The notes: generated by a model not told the origin, from the sequence alone. A DNA stretch of 64,000 nt from Actinophytocola algeriensis (GCF_014203735.1 NZ_JACHJQ010000002.1:1053224-1117223), one strand, 5' to 3'; shown: positions 18,221-26,881, counted from the first letter of the stretch. Numbers and translations are program-made.

Positions 18221-19278
18221 CACGAGTCGCCGGAGGGGCCCGCGATCGAGATCCCGGTGCGGACCGGCACGCCGAGGTTGGGCGAGCCGTCCGAGTTCCA
18301 GTTGATCTTCTGGGCTCGCGTGGTGCGGGTGGTGCCACAGCCCTGGCCCGCGGCGGAGTTCGCGTGGTAGACGACCCAGGTTTCGGCGTTGTCGGGCGAC
18401 CTGACGAAGGAGGCGTGCCCCGGGCCGTAGACGCTGTTGGCGTCGCTGCGCTGGAAGATGGGCGCGGACTTCTTCGTCCACGAGCCGGCCGACATCGGGT
18501 CGCCACCGGTCCAGGTCAGCATGCCGAGCTTGTAGTCCGGGGTTCCACAGAAACTCGCCGAGTACGTCAGGAAGGTCTTTCCGGCGTTGTACACGGCGTA
18601 AGGGCCCTCGTTGACCGCCCCGCCCTGTCGCTCCCACGACAGCGTCGGGGACGAGATCCGAACCCCGTTCCTCGATACCTGGGTCGGCGACGACATCGGG
18701 GCGATGAACAGGCTCTGTTCCCCACCGCGGAACGCCGAGTAGACGAAGTGGTTCGCATAGCCGTTGAACCGAACCACGCTGCCGTCGATCGCCCACCCGT
18801 TGCCGGGCTCCAGGTTGAGGATCCCCCGGTAGGTGTACGGGCCCAGCGGGTCCGCACCGGAACTCTCCAGCACACCGGTCCGGCGCTCCCCCTGGCCCGG
18901 CGACGCCTCCGCCGAGAAGTACAGGTACCACCGGTTGTTGATCCACTGCAGGTCCGGCGCCCACATCGTGCAGCAGCCGGGCCCGGGGGCCAGGGTGAAC
19001 ACCGTGTGCTCCGCCGCGGTCTTCAGACCGGCCATTGTGGACGATCGGCGCATGATGATCCTCGAGGACCAGGTCGTGGCCACGTAGTACCAGTTGCCGC
19101 CGCTGTACACGATCGAGGGGTCCGCGCTGTTGGGCGTGCCGACGAGCGGGTTGGTGAACGACGGGCCGGGTGCCGCGTGTGCCTGCGAGACGGGGACGGC
19201 CACGCCCAGTCCGGACGCGAGCAGGGCCGCGACGGCAAGGGTGCGCAGCCGCCGCGCCGTGTTCTTTCGCATCAACAT
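18220..19278 (-). CDS. Secreted GH43 family enzyme, probable exo-alpha-L-arabinofuranosidase
   Basis: A 352-residue five-bladed propeller enzyme with signal peptide (about 1-33, SQAHAAPG). Acidic residues of the GH43 site are visible: DPSIVYSGGNWYYVAT (general base Asp), AIDGSVVRFNG (pKa Asp) and GAVNEGPYAVYN (acid Glu). MWAPDLQWINNRWYLYFSA and YGPGHASFVRS resemble exo-1,5-arabinofuranosidases of the GH43_26 type, but the subfamily is inferred. ATG 19278 follows GGAGAGGA. It is the middle gene of the three-gene GH operon and lacks a carbohydrate-binding module, unlike its neighbours. Confidence 0.85.
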   Translation of the reverse strand: MLMRKNTARRLRTLAVAALLASGLGVAVPVSQAHAAPGPSFTNPLVGTPNSADPSIVYSGGNWYYVATTWSSRIIMRRSSTMAGLKTAAEHTVFTLAPGPGCCTMWAPDLQWINNRWYLYFSAEASPGQGERRTGVLESSGADPLGPYTYRGILNLEPGNGWAIDGSVVRFNGYANHFVYSAFRGGEQSLFIAPMSSPTQVSRNGVRISSPTLSWERQGGAVNEGPYAVYNAGKTFLTYSASFCGTPDYKLGMLTWTGGDPMSAGSWTKKSAPIFQRSDANSVYGPGHASFVRSPDNAETWVVYHANSAAGQGCGTTRTTRAQKINWNSDGSPNLGVPVRTGISIAGPSGDS

Positions 19279-19305
19279 CGGGGGTCCTCTCCGCGCTGGG
19301 TGCAC

Positions 19306-20616
19306 TCAGACCTGGGTGCGGCTCCACTGCTGGTTGTTGCCGGTGCCGCAGGTGTACTGCTGGATGTCGGCGCCATCGCCGGTGCCGGAGCCGACGACGT
19401 CGAGGCACTTGCCGCTGTGCCGTGCGACGAGCCGGAAGTAGCTCCCGGTGGCCTGCCACTGCCATTGCTGGTTGGTGCCGCTGCCGCAGGTGTACTGGAT
19501 GATGTTGGCCCCGTCGGCCGTGGAACTGCTCGGCACGTCCAGGCACTTGCCGCTGTTCTGGTTGACGATGCGGAAGTAGCCGCCGCCGGCGTCCTGGAAC
19601 GTCCACTTCTGGTTGCCGCCGCCGTGCCAGCCCCACTGCTTGATCTCGGCGTTGTTCGCGGTGGAGGCCGACACGACGTCCATGACCCTGCCGCTGTCGC
19701 GGTTGGTCACGCGGTAGGCCGGCGCCGAGCCGGGCACGTCGGCCACCGGCAGGATCGTGCCGTGGCGGCAACCGGGGCAGGTGATCTGGCTCAGGCCGGA
19801 CCAGGAGTTCAGGTTCGAGCTGGTGGCCGTCCAGATGCCGCCGTTGGTGTACTTGTCGATCCAGATGCGCCAGGAGCCGTCGCTCATCCGCAGTACGGCC
19901 GGCCCCTCGTAGCCCGAGCTCCACAACGACCCCTGGTTGCTCCACCCGCTGGTGAGGCTCGTGCTGGTCCAGTGCTCGATGTACTTGGAGGTCTCGTTCT
20001 TGGTGAAGGCGTGGTAGGCGCTGCCCGACTTCACGACGTAGGTGTCGATGTAGTTGTAGCCGAGGCCACCCATCTGCACCGGTCCGCTCCAGGAGCTCAG
20101 CGAACTGTTCTGGGCGGTGAAGACGTAGGGACGGAAACAGTTGGAGCAGGTCGTCTGGGAGATGCTCACGATGATCCGGATGGTGCCGCCTTCGACGTAG
20201 AACTCGGGCGCCCACGTGAATCGCGTGTCGGCGACACCGGAGCTGACGCTGGTCACGTGCGTCCAGTTGACCAGGTCGGGGCTGGCGGCGATGTTGAAGT
20301 GCGTCGAGTTCGTGGTCCACGACTGGACGGTGTGGGCGATGTAGTAGAGCCCGTTGTGCTGGATGATGCTGGGGTCGCGCAGCACGCCGGACGGGCCGCG
20401 GTAGCCGGTGTCGGCCAATGCGCTGAAGTTCGTGCCGTCGGCCGATGAGTAGACCCAGAGCTCCTGGTCGGCGGCGGCGTCTCCCTTGAACGTGGTGTAG
20501 ACGTAGCCGGGAGCGGCTTGTGCGGGTGGTGCACCGGTCACCGCGGTGGCGGCCGCGGTGAGCGCCACGAGGCTGAGCCGGGCCAGCCAGCGTCTGAGTT
20601 TCAGCTGTCCGTTCAC
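19306..20616 (-). CDS. Secreted GH43-like glycoside hydrolase with C-terminal CBM13
   Basis: A 436-residue secreted enzyme. It has a signal peptide ending APPAQAAPGY and a GH43-like propeller (about 35-300) with LRDPSIIQHNGLYYIAHT, TWAPEFYVEGG and SGYEGPAVLRMSDGSW, in which Asp and Glu of the family site are placed. A CBM13 follows (about 308-436) with three repeats ending NQKW, NQQW, NQQW. GTG 20616 has GGAGGT upstream and gives a normal signal peptide. It is the first gene of the operon that continues into 18220-19278 and 16757-18220. The promoter has LacI-type boxes. Exact substrate is not fixed. Confidence 0.85.
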   Translation of the reverse strand: MNGQLKLRRWLARLSLVALTAAATAVTGAPPAQAAPGYVYTTFKGDAAADQELWVYSSADGTNFSALADTGYRGPSGVLRDPSIIQHNGLYYIAHTVQSWTTNSTHFNIAASPDLVNWTHVTSVSSGVADTRFTWAPEFYVEGGTIRIIVSISQTTCSNCFRPYVFTAQNSSLSSWSGPVQMGGLGYNYIDTYVVKSGSAYHAFTKNETSKYIEHWTSTSLTSGWSNQGSLWSSGYEGPAVLRMSDGSWRIWIDKYTNGGIWTATSSNLNSWSGLSQITCPGCRHGTILPVADVPGSAPAYRVTNRDSGRVMDVVSASTANNAEIKQWGWHGGGNQKWTFQDAGGGYFRIVNQNSGKCLDVPSSSTADGANIIQYTCGSGTNQQWQWQATGSYFRLVARHSGKCLDVVGSGTGDGADIQQYTCGTGNNQQWSRTQV

Positions 20617-20645
20617 GGATGACCTCCGCGGTGTGACGGGCGCCA

Positions 20646-20667
20646 CTATTCTATGTGAACGTTAACA
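20646..20667 (-). promoter_or_regulatory. Promoter and LacI-type operator of the GH operon
   Basis: TGTGAACGTTAACA (20654-20667) is a 14-bp palindrome with one mismatched pair around AACGTT. On the minus strand a -10 candidate TAGAAT lies directly beside it (20646-20651). GTTAACGTTAAC-like boxes are typical LacI-family operators in actinomycetes. Overlap with the promoter implies repression. Confidence 0.6.
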
Positions 20668-20752
20668 GCATGTTGCCCGCCCACTCAAGAGGGAGCTTGG
20701 ATTTTCCCGTCAACGGATCTCATGGCGGAGTGCCGAGATGCTTCGCGATCAC

Positions 20753-20766
20753 TGTTATCGCTAACA
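20753..20766. promoter_or_regulatory. Second LacI-type operator TGTTATCGCTAACA
   Basis: Arms TGTTA and TAACA around TCGC, about 100 bp upstream of the first box. Spacing of roughly nine to ten helical turns would permit DNA looping by a tetrameric LacI-type repressor. The regulator is not in the window. Confidence 0.5.
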
Positions 20767-20796
20767 CACCCGCACGGCCAGCCACCGGGAACACGT

Positions 20797-20830
20797 CCGG
20801 TCCCACCGCGGGAGATCGCGGTGGGACCGG
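20797..20830 (-). terminator. Hairpin terminator after the secreted protein gene
   Basis: Perfect 14-bp arms CCGGTCCCACCGCG (20797-20810) and CGCGGTGGGACCGG (20817-20830) with a 6-nt loop, 15 nt past the stop of the 20845-21375 gene on the minus strand. It insulates that gene from the GH operon promoter. Confidence 0.8.
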
Positions 20831-20844
20831 TTGCCGGTCGAGCG

Positions 20845-21375
20845 TCAGACCGGGTCGTTCACGAACAGCGTCGGGTTGCTCTGGGTGAACCGGAACCGAG
20901 GAAAGCCAGGGCCGGAGTGGTTCTGGTACTTCGCGACTCCGGCGCTGGTGTGCCCCACGATCGAGAAGCTGTTCATGTCCCAGTTGTCAGGCCCTTCCCA
21001 CCCGTTCGGATGCGAGACGAGGGTCAGCTCCTGGCCCCGGATGGAGCACGAGTTGACCGTCAGACCCGTCGTCGCGAACGTGATGTTGGCCTTGACCGTC
21101 GTCGTGTGGTTCGAGAACTGTCCGAAGACGGGGTTCAGGGGGATCGGCTCCGTGATGCCCGACACCTTGATGGCCACGATGAGTTCGGAGTTGTAGCGCA
21201 GGTCGTCGCCACCGGTCTTGAACGTCATCGTGAACTTGGAGACCGCGCCGCAGGTGCCGATCGGGTCCGCGCTCGCGCCGGTCGCGGTCAACATCCCCAT
21301 GAGGCCCGCGGTCAGCATGACGGCGGCGGCGACCGCACGCGTTCGGAGTCCGATGGCGCCGGTTCTGAGATTCAT
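20845..21375 (-). CDS. Secreted protein of unknown function
   Basis: A 176-residue exported protein, ATG 21375 with GGGAGGA upstream. The signal peptide has a hydrophobic core AVAAAVMLTAGLMGMLTAT and a probable cleavage after GASA. The mature part is beta-rich (FTMTFKTGG, HTTTVKANITF, LTVNSCSIRG) with two cysteines, in GTCGAV and NSCSIR, that may pair. It ends TLFVNDPV. No catalytic motif is seen. It has its own terminator and lies between the GH operon and the two-component genes, so membership in either is not indicated. Confidence 0.7.
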   Translation of the reverse strand: MNLRTGAIGLRTRAVAAAVMLTAGLMGMLTATGASADPIGTCGAVSKFTMTFKTGGDDLRYNSELIVAIKVSGITEPIPLNPVFGQFSNHTTTVKANITFATTGLTVNSCSIRGQELTLVSHPNGWEGPDNWDMNSFSIVGHTSAGVAKYQNHSGPGFPRFRFTQSNPTLFVNDPV

Positions 21376-21492
21376 GAGTTCCTCCCTCGAGTGGACGGGC
21401 GCCTGTCGGCACCCGTCATCAGGGTGGCGTGCCGAGCCGGGTGCGGGGCATGGGGAAACCTCCGGCGGAAAGGTAGGAAAACCCGGTGGCAC

Positions 21493-22179
21493 TCAGCAGG
21501 CGAGGTCTCCCGCGCCGCGCAGGTACGCCAGCGCGGCGAGGACCCGGACGTTGACCCCGCGGCGGTTCGCCTCACCGAGTGACCCGAGGCCGAGTTTGGC
21601 TGTGATCACCGACAGGTGCTTCTCGACGGTGCCGACCCGGCAGGTCATCTGCTCGGCGATGCCCAGGTTCGACCGGCCCTCCGCGACCAGGGCGAGCACG
21701 CGGCGCTCGTGCGGGCTCAACAGGTCGAGCGGGTTCTTCGGTCGCGGAGGGCCGGTCATCAGCGTGCGGATCAGCTGCGGGTCGATCACCACCTCGCCCT
21801 TGCCGACCCGGTGCAGGGCGTCGATCAGCTCGTCCAGGTTGCCGACCCGGTCCTTGAGCAGGTACCCGAGTGCTCGCGACTCGCCGGGCATACCGAGCAG
21901 CCGCTGGGCGAAGGACACCTCACCCTGGGTGGACAGGACCAGGAGCCCCACCTCCGGGTGCCTGGCCCGCACCAGCTCGGCCAGGCGCAGGCCCTCGTCG
22001 CGGTGGTCCGGTGGCAGCCTGATGTCGAGCAGGAGGACGTCCGGCGGGTCGGCGTCGACCAGGCGGGTGGCCGACTCGACATCGGCTGCCGCACCGACCA
22101 CGTCCAGGCCGCGGCCGCGCAGGCCTTCGGTGAGGATGTCCTGCAGCAGCAGATGATCCTCGACGATCCCTACCCGCAT
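21493..22179 (-). CDS. Two-component response regulator, NarL/LuxR family
   Basis: A 228-residue regulator with receiver domain (1-125; phosphoacceptor Asp52 in LLLDIRLPP, Lys in LLKDRVG) and C-terminal LuxR HTH (about 150-215; LSPHERRVLALVAEGRSNLGIAEQM, quoted as separate motifs LSPHERRVLAL and GRSNLGIAEQM). Between them an unusually long loop includes TGPPRPKNPLD. Its start lies 10 nt inside the 3' end of the kinase gene, so the two are coupled. Phosphorylation by the neighbouring kinase is the expected input. Confidence 0.92.
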   Translation of the reverse strand: MRVGIVEDHLLLQDILTEGLRGRGLDVVGAAADVESATRLVDADPPDVLLLDIRLPPDHRDEGLRLAELVRARHPEVGLLVLSTQGEVSFAQRLLGMPGESRALGYLLKDRVGNLDELIDALHRVGKGEVVIDPQLIRTLMTGPPRPKNPLDLLSPHERRVLALVAEGRSNLGIAEQMTCRVGTVEKHLSVITAKLGLGSLGEANRRGVNVRVLAALAYLRGAGDLAC

Positions 22180-23729
22180 GGCATCCCGATCGGCAGCCGG
22201 GCGGAGACCGTGGTGCCGCGGCCCGACTCACTCGACACAGCCACCGAGCCGCCGACCGAGGCAGCGCGCAGGCGAAGGGCCCGCGGCTCGCCCGTGCCGC
22301 CCGCACCGTTGTCGCGGACCTCCAGCACGAGCGTGTCCTCGGCCTCCCGGACCGTGATCACCACCGCGGACGCGTTGGCGTGCTTGTACACGTTCGCGAC
22401 GGCCTCGGCGACCAGGAAGTAGGCGGTCAGCTCGAGGTCCGGCGGCCAACGGCCCGCCGGGACGTCGGCGAGCACGGGGATGGGCGACAGTTCCCCCATC
22501 TGCGCCACCGCCGCGGCGAGCCCGTGCTCGACCAGTGTCGCCGGGTAGATCCCCTGCGTCAGTTCGCGCAGCTCGGCGACTGCCTGGCCGATCAACCGGT
22601 GCGCCCTGTTCAGCGCGCCGTCGGCCGGTATCGCACCGGTGCGGGCCATGTCGAGCAGCAGCATGGCGCCGAACAGTTGCTGCTGCGGGCCGTCGTGCAG
22701 GTCGCGCTGGATGCGATGTCGTTCGACGAACGCGACGTCCGGTGTCGGGCGTGCCGCGACGCGCAGGACCGAGTTGGTGATCGCCAGACCCGCGATGTCC
22801 AGCGCGACATCGACCACTCGACGTTGTTCGACGAGCGTCTCGTCGTGCTCGACGACCGCGACCAGCGCTCCGTCCCGGTGCACCTGGGTCACCGCACGCC
22901 CTGGCGACGGGCACAACGTCACAGGCGCTCCGTGCACGTCGATGAACGAGCCGCCGTCGTCGGCGTAGTGCAGGACGAGCGTCGGATCACCGACCGCGTC
23001 GGCCAGCGCGCGCTGCAACACGACGGGCGATGACTCGTGTGGATCGCCGTACCGCCCGAGCACGGCCCTCGCCGCCCGCGCGCAGGCCAGCTCGTGGTGC
23101 AGCCTGCGGGCCGCGACCGCGAGCGGCACCGCGCCGACGACCAGGGCGCAGGACACGAACAGCGACACGGTACGGGCACCCGAGGAGGCCCCGAACGCGG
23201 CGACCAGCGCCGCCGCGATCCCGCCGAGCCCGGCGATCATGACCATGACCCAGTGCGCGGCGCCGTGCCTGCGACGCAGGCTGGAGGCCAGGACCCAGCG
23301 GCGGACGACCACGGCCAGCGTCGCGACGGTCACGACCACGTAGACCACGCTGCTCGCCACGGCTGTCGCGGTGTGCTGCCCTGGATTGTGGTTCCACCAC
23401 CACGGCGGCACTGGGGAGTCGACGACGTACCGCACGATCTGGGTGCCTGCCGCGCCGGCGTAGGCCACGGCGACGAGGGCGCGGGCCCCGGTCGAGCCCA
23501 GCCTGCCGTTCGGCAGGGACAAGGCGATGTGCGCGAGGACCGCGGTCCACAGGTAGGCGAGGCAGAAGCCGATCGCGAACCAGGGTTCGGACGTGCTGGT
23601 CCGGAGGTCGCCGAGGTGGAAAGCGGCTCCGGTGAGGACGATGAGCGCGCCGATCCGTGGCCGGGACGTGCCCATCCAGATCCACGCGCCGATGGCGATG
23701 GCGAGGATGCCGAAGCCGTGCAACGCCAC
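22170..23729 (-). CDS. Sensor histidine kinase, HisKA_3/NarX-like, multi-pass membrane
   Basis: A 519-residue kinase. The N-terminal 210 residues hold about six to seven membrane segments. A linker with a GAF-like region follows, then the HisKA_3 box with His345 in QRDLHDGPQQQ and a HATPase domain (EAVANVYKHANAS N-box, EVRDNGAGG G1 box). The GTG at 23729 is the longest standard start. The same frame stays open to a CTG at 23837 preceded by GGAGG, which would add 36 residues with one more hydrophobic helix (TTIALGFAALLITISAPVAH). Signal unknown. Confidence 0.9.
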   Translation of the reverse strand: MALHGFGILAIAIGAWIWMGTSRPRIGALIVLTGAAFHLGDLRTSTSEPWFAIGFCLAYLWTAVLAHIALSLPNGRLGSTGARALVAVAYAGAAGTQIVRYVVDSPVPPWWWNHNPGQHTATAVASSVVYVVVTVATLAVVVRRWVLASSLRRRHGAAHWVMVMIAGLGGIAAALVAAFGASSGARTVSLFVSCALVVGAVPLAVAARRLHHELACARAARAVLGRYGDPHESSPVVLQRALADAVGDPTLVLHYADDGGSFIDVHGAPVTLCPSPGRAVTQVHRDGALVAVVEHDETLVEQRRVVDVALDIAGLAITNSVLRVAARPTPDVAFVERHRIQRDLHDGPQQQLFGAMLLLDMARTGAIPADGALNRAHRLIGQAVAELRELTQGIYPATLVEHGLAAAVAQMGELSPIPVLADVPAGRWPPDLELTAYFLVAEAVANVYKHANASAVVITVREAEDTLVLEVRDNGAGGTGEPRALRLRAASVGGSVAVSSESGRGTTVSARLPIGMPCG

Positions 23730-24073
23730 GTCGGTCCACCGCTCGTGCGCGACCGGTGCGGAGATGGTGATCAGCAGGGCCGCGAAGCCGAGCGCGATCG
23801 TCGTCCCGAGTGGAGGGCCGAGGTTCCGTGCGGACAGCGGAACCTCCAGGAATGGATGCGATCAGGAACGGTCCGGGCGTCGGTGCCCACAACGTGATTC
23901 TCGCACCAGATGCCGTGAATGTTAGCTGTGGTGTCCAGCCGTCGGACAACGGCGCGCGTAGACGGTCCGGCGTGTCTGTCCACTGTGGCCGGTACGTGGT
24001 TCGCCGACCGCGTCACCGGTGCCGAGCGCGTGCTGTTCGCGAGCGTCGCGGGCTCCACCACGCACGGCTCGGG

Positions 24074-24799
24074 TCACCAGGGGACGACGCCCTCGTCATC
24101 GAAGAACCCGCCGCGCGGGCCGTCATCTGGCAGGGTCGCGAGCCGGATCGCGATCGCGGCACCCTGCTCGGCCGTCCGCGGTGCGTTGAAGCCGGTGAAG
24201 TCGGTCGCGACGTAGCCGGGGCAGCAGGCGTTCACGATGACGTTCGTGTCCGCGAGCCGGCGGGCGTACTGGACTGTGACGCTGTTGAGCATCGACTTCG
24301 ACGGTGCGTAGGCGGCCATGACCGGGCCGGTCCGCAGCGTGAGCGAGCCCATGTTGCTCGACACGTTGACGACGCGCGGCGAGTCCGCGCGGCGCAGCAG
24401 CGGGAGCATCGCGTTCGTCACGCGGACAACCCCCAGCACATTGGTGTCGAGGACGGTGCGGACGACGTCGAGGTCGAGCGTCGTCGGGTCTTGCGCGCCG
24501 CCGTCGAGCCGGCCGGCGATGCCGGCGTTGTTGACGAGCACGTCCAACCGCCCTGCCGTCCGCGCGACGGTCGCTGCCGCTGCGGCGGCGCTGTCGTCGG
24601 AGGTGACGTCGAGGGCGACCCCGAAGGCGTCGACGCCCGAGGCGCGCAAACGCTCGACGGCCTCCGCACGCCTGACGTCGTCGCGCGCGCCCACCGCGAC
24701 CGTGAAGCCCAGCGCTGCGAGCCCATGGGCGATGGCGAAACCGATTCCCTTGTTCGCGCCGGTGACCAGCGCGGTCTTCGTGTCGTTCACCAGACCCAT
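24074..24799 (-). CDS. Short-chain dehydrogenase/reductase (SDR)
   Basis: A classical NAD(P)-dependent SDR of 241 residues. The glycine motif is TGANKGIG (about 13-20), then NNAG, catalytic Ser in NVSSNMGS, and YAPSK. The PCCPGYVATDF-like segment reads ACCPGYVATDFTGF. It resembles carbonyl/menthol-type reductases. ATG 24799 is chosen over an upstream frame start at 24817. It is divergent from the LysR gene at 24882, and an ATAC-N7-GTAT box lies between, so LysR control is likely. The substrate is unknown. Confidence 0.9.
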   Translation of the reverse strand: MGLVNDTKTALVTGANKGIGFAIAHGLAALGFTVAVGARDDVRRAEAVERLRASGVDAFGVALDVTSDDSAAAAAATVARTAGRLDVLVNNAGIAGRLDGGAQDPTTLDLDVVRTVLDTNVLGVVRVTNAMLPLLRRADSPRVVNVSSNMGSLTLRTGPVMAAYAPSKSMLNSVTVQYARRLADTNVIVNACCPGYVATDFTGFNAPRTAEQGAAIAIRLATLPDDGPRGGFFDDEGVVPW

Positions 24800-24846
24800 G
24801 GTCGGCGGGTCACCCACTCGTTGTCCAAGATCGATTCAGTACGCTG

Positions 24847-24865
24847 TGATACTCGCCGGGTATCA
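24847..24865. promoter_or_regulatory. LysR-type operator between SDR and LysR genes
   Basis: TGATACTCGCCGGGTATCA contains ATAC-N7-GTAT, the classical T-N11-A LysR-family binding motif, in the 82-nt gap between the divergent starts. It is placed to regulate both genes. Confidence 0.7.
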
Positions 24866-24881
24866 GGCGTAGGCTCCGTTC

Positions 24882-25787
24882 GTGCACGATCTCGAGACCC
24901 GCGAACTCCGGTACTTCGTCGCCGTGGCCGAGGAACTGCACTTCGGCCGCGCCGCGGACCGGCTCGGCATCGCACAGCCGCCACTCTCCCGCGCGATCCG
25001 CCGGCTGGAACAGCGCCTCGGGGTCCAGCTCCTCGACCGTGACCGGCGTGGAGCGGCGCTCACCGACGCCGGCAGGGTGATGCTCCGCGAGGCCAGAACC
25101 GCCCTCGCCGCGGTCGAGGCCGTGGCACGCCGGACGCGACGAGCCGGGGATCCGCAACGGCCGCTGGTGCTCGCGACAAAGGCCGGGGCATCCCACGACC
25201 TGCTGCGACGACTCCTCGACGCGTGTGCGGGCGACGCCGATGCGGCACCGGTCGACGTCCTCCTGTGCGAGGTCGGCGAGCAGGCAGGACTGCTGCGCGA
25301 CGGGCACGCCGACGTGGCACTCATGCACCGCCCGTTCGACGACCTCGCCGGGTTCGACACCGAGGACCTCCACGTCGAGGGCCAGGTCGCGATCCTTCCC
25401 GCGGCGCACCCGCTCGCGTCCCGCGACCAGCTCACGATGGCGGACGTCAGCGACGTGCCGGGCCTGCCCATCGCTCGCTGGCCCCGGCTCGACGGGTCCT
25501 ACCCGGACGGTCCCGGACCGGAAGTGCGCACCCAGTCCCAGCTCGCCCAGCTCGTGGCACTCGGCAAAACGCTGCTCGTCATCCCCAGCTCCAGCCGCGC
25601 CTGGCAGTGGCCAGAACACGTCGCGGTGCCCGTCGTCGACGCACCGGACGTCACCACGGTGATCGCATGGCCGCCCAACAGCCACTCACCGGCGATCGCC
25701 TCCCTCATCCACTCGGCGACGGCCCTACGCGGCAACGCGCTTCCCGCAGCCGCGGCCCGCCTCCAGCGCGGACGTCACGCGCCGTAG
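24882..25787 (+). CDS. LysR family transcriptional regulator
   Basis: A 301-residue activator/repressor. The N-terminal HTH reads LRYFVAVAEELHFGRAADRL, then PPLSRAIRRLEQRLGVQLLD, and the effector domain covers about 95-290. It diverges from the SDR gene with the ATAC-N7-GTAT palindrome between, the usual arrangement for a LysR regulator and its target. The start is GTG 24882 (VHDLETRELRY). Its inducer is probably the SDR substrate; that is inference. Confidence 0.92.
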   Translation: MHDLETRELRYFVAVAEELHFGRAADRLGIAQPPLSRAIRRLEQRLGVQLLDRDRRGAALTDAGRVMLREARTALAAVEAVARRTRRAGDPQRPLVLATKAGASHDLLRRLLDACAGDADAAPVDVLLCEVGEQAGLLRDGHADVALMHRPFDDLAGFDTEDLHVEGQVAILPAAHPLASRDQLTMADVSDVPGLPIARWPRLDGSYPDGPGPEVRTQSQLAQLVALGKTLLVIPSSSRAWQWPEHVAVPVVDAPDVTTVIAWPPNSHSPAIASLIHSATALRGNALPAAAARLQRGRHAP

Positions 25788-25800
25788 CCACCAGCGGATG

Positions 25801-26205
25801 TCAGTCGTCACTCCGCACGGGCGTCGTTCTGCCCCGATGAGGGCCGGCGTCGGAGTCGGTTCGGTGGTGGACGTCGAATTCCTGGGTGGCTGCCCAGCTG
25901 GCGAGGAGCGCGAACTTGTCGGCGGAGGGAGAGTCTTCTTCTGCGGTGTAGGTGCAGATGGACAGTCCGGGTTCGCCAGGCATCTCGAACACGTCGAAGG
26001 TGATGTCGAGGTCGCCGACCTCCGGGTGGCGGTAGGTCTTCCGGCCGGTGCGGTGCTCGTGCACGTCCTGCTCGGCCCAGTCTTCGCGGAACTGCGGGCT
26101 GAGCGTGGACAGTTCCCCGATGAGCGCGGTGAGATCGCGGTTGAGGGGGTCTCGGCCGGCCGCCAACCGGAGCATCGCGGCGGTCATGCGGCGGGCCAGG
26201 CGCCA
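25801..26205 (-). pseudogene. C-terminal half of an MmyB-like XRE regulator, N-terminal HTH missing
   Basis: The frame encodes LARRMTAAMLRLAAGRDP, LNRDLTALIGELSTLSPQF and then KTYRHPEVGDLDITFDVFEM, the ligand-binding PAS-like C-terminus of MmyB-type helix-turn-helix regulators. The XRE HTH and about 130 residues before this are absent: coding similarity stops near 26205, where a plus-strand fragment of a different gene begins. Without the DNA-binding domain it cannot act as a normal regulator. Confidence 0.7.
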
Positions 26206-26720
26206 GTCGGCCCGCGCACCGGGTCGAGGAGCTGATCGCGCTGATCGACGCAGGCGTGGTCTCGGTCATGGGCCCGGGTTTGACCGTGACGCACGACGCG
26301 ACGGACCACTGCTTCGTGGCCGGCTCGCTGATGTTTCCCGATGTGCGGGAACGGGCCACCACGCTGATCGAGGCGCGCCTTCCGGAGACGGATCTGCGAC
26401 ACACGACCGATCCGCTGATCCGCAATCTGCTGGCCAGAGGGGAGTCCCGGCTGCATCGGATTCCGATCCTCGACGGCGGCTCGTACCCGACCGGCGGTTT
26501 GGCCGTGACCCAGCGCCCCTATCACCTCGTGGACGCCAACGGGTGCCCGCATCCGCGTCGCTTCGCCTTCGGCGTCCCCACCGAGACAGTGCACTGGATC
26601 ACCGCGGCTGGCATCCGGCCCGGCGTGAACTCCGTCATCCTCAGCGACGCGGACGCGGTCGCCAGAGCGAGCCTGGGGGCGGCAGTCGACCGGCCGATCA
26701 TGACCGCGGCCGCGCACTGA
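26206..26720 (+). pseudogene. C-terminal third of a FAD/NAD(P)-binding protein
   Basis: From about 26206 the frame reads RVEELIALIDAGVVSVMGPG, then LIEARLPETDLRHTTDPLI, YPTGGLAVTQRPYHLVDANG and FAFGVPTETVHWITAAG. These are the C-terminal motifs of the long actinobacterial FAD/NAD(P)-binding proteins (PF13454 type, about 600 residues). The dinucleotide fold with GxGxxG is missing. It starts where the back-to-back MmyB remnant ends, so both were cut by one rearrangement. Confidence 0.7.
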
Positions 26721-26881
26721 GTAGCCGAGGCCACCGGACACCAACCGTGGCACCGGCCTCGAACCCCGCGCCGGCCGACGGCGAACGCTGGAGCGGGTTC
26801 GCGCCTGCTGGTCGGATCCGGACGACATCGCCGATCTCGCCATCCCGGTGGCTGAAGACGGTCGACCTTCGGAAAGAGGCG

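Noticed and set aside
16757-20320. 1187-codon frame suggesting a giant GH5 protein
   Set aside because: The part above 18220 is an out-of-frame reading of two GH43 genes; the signal peptide at 18220 marks the true start.
26721-26881. Short coding-like stretch (WSDPDDIADLAIPVAE)
   Set aside because: Too short, no start and no match I know; it may be another remnant.
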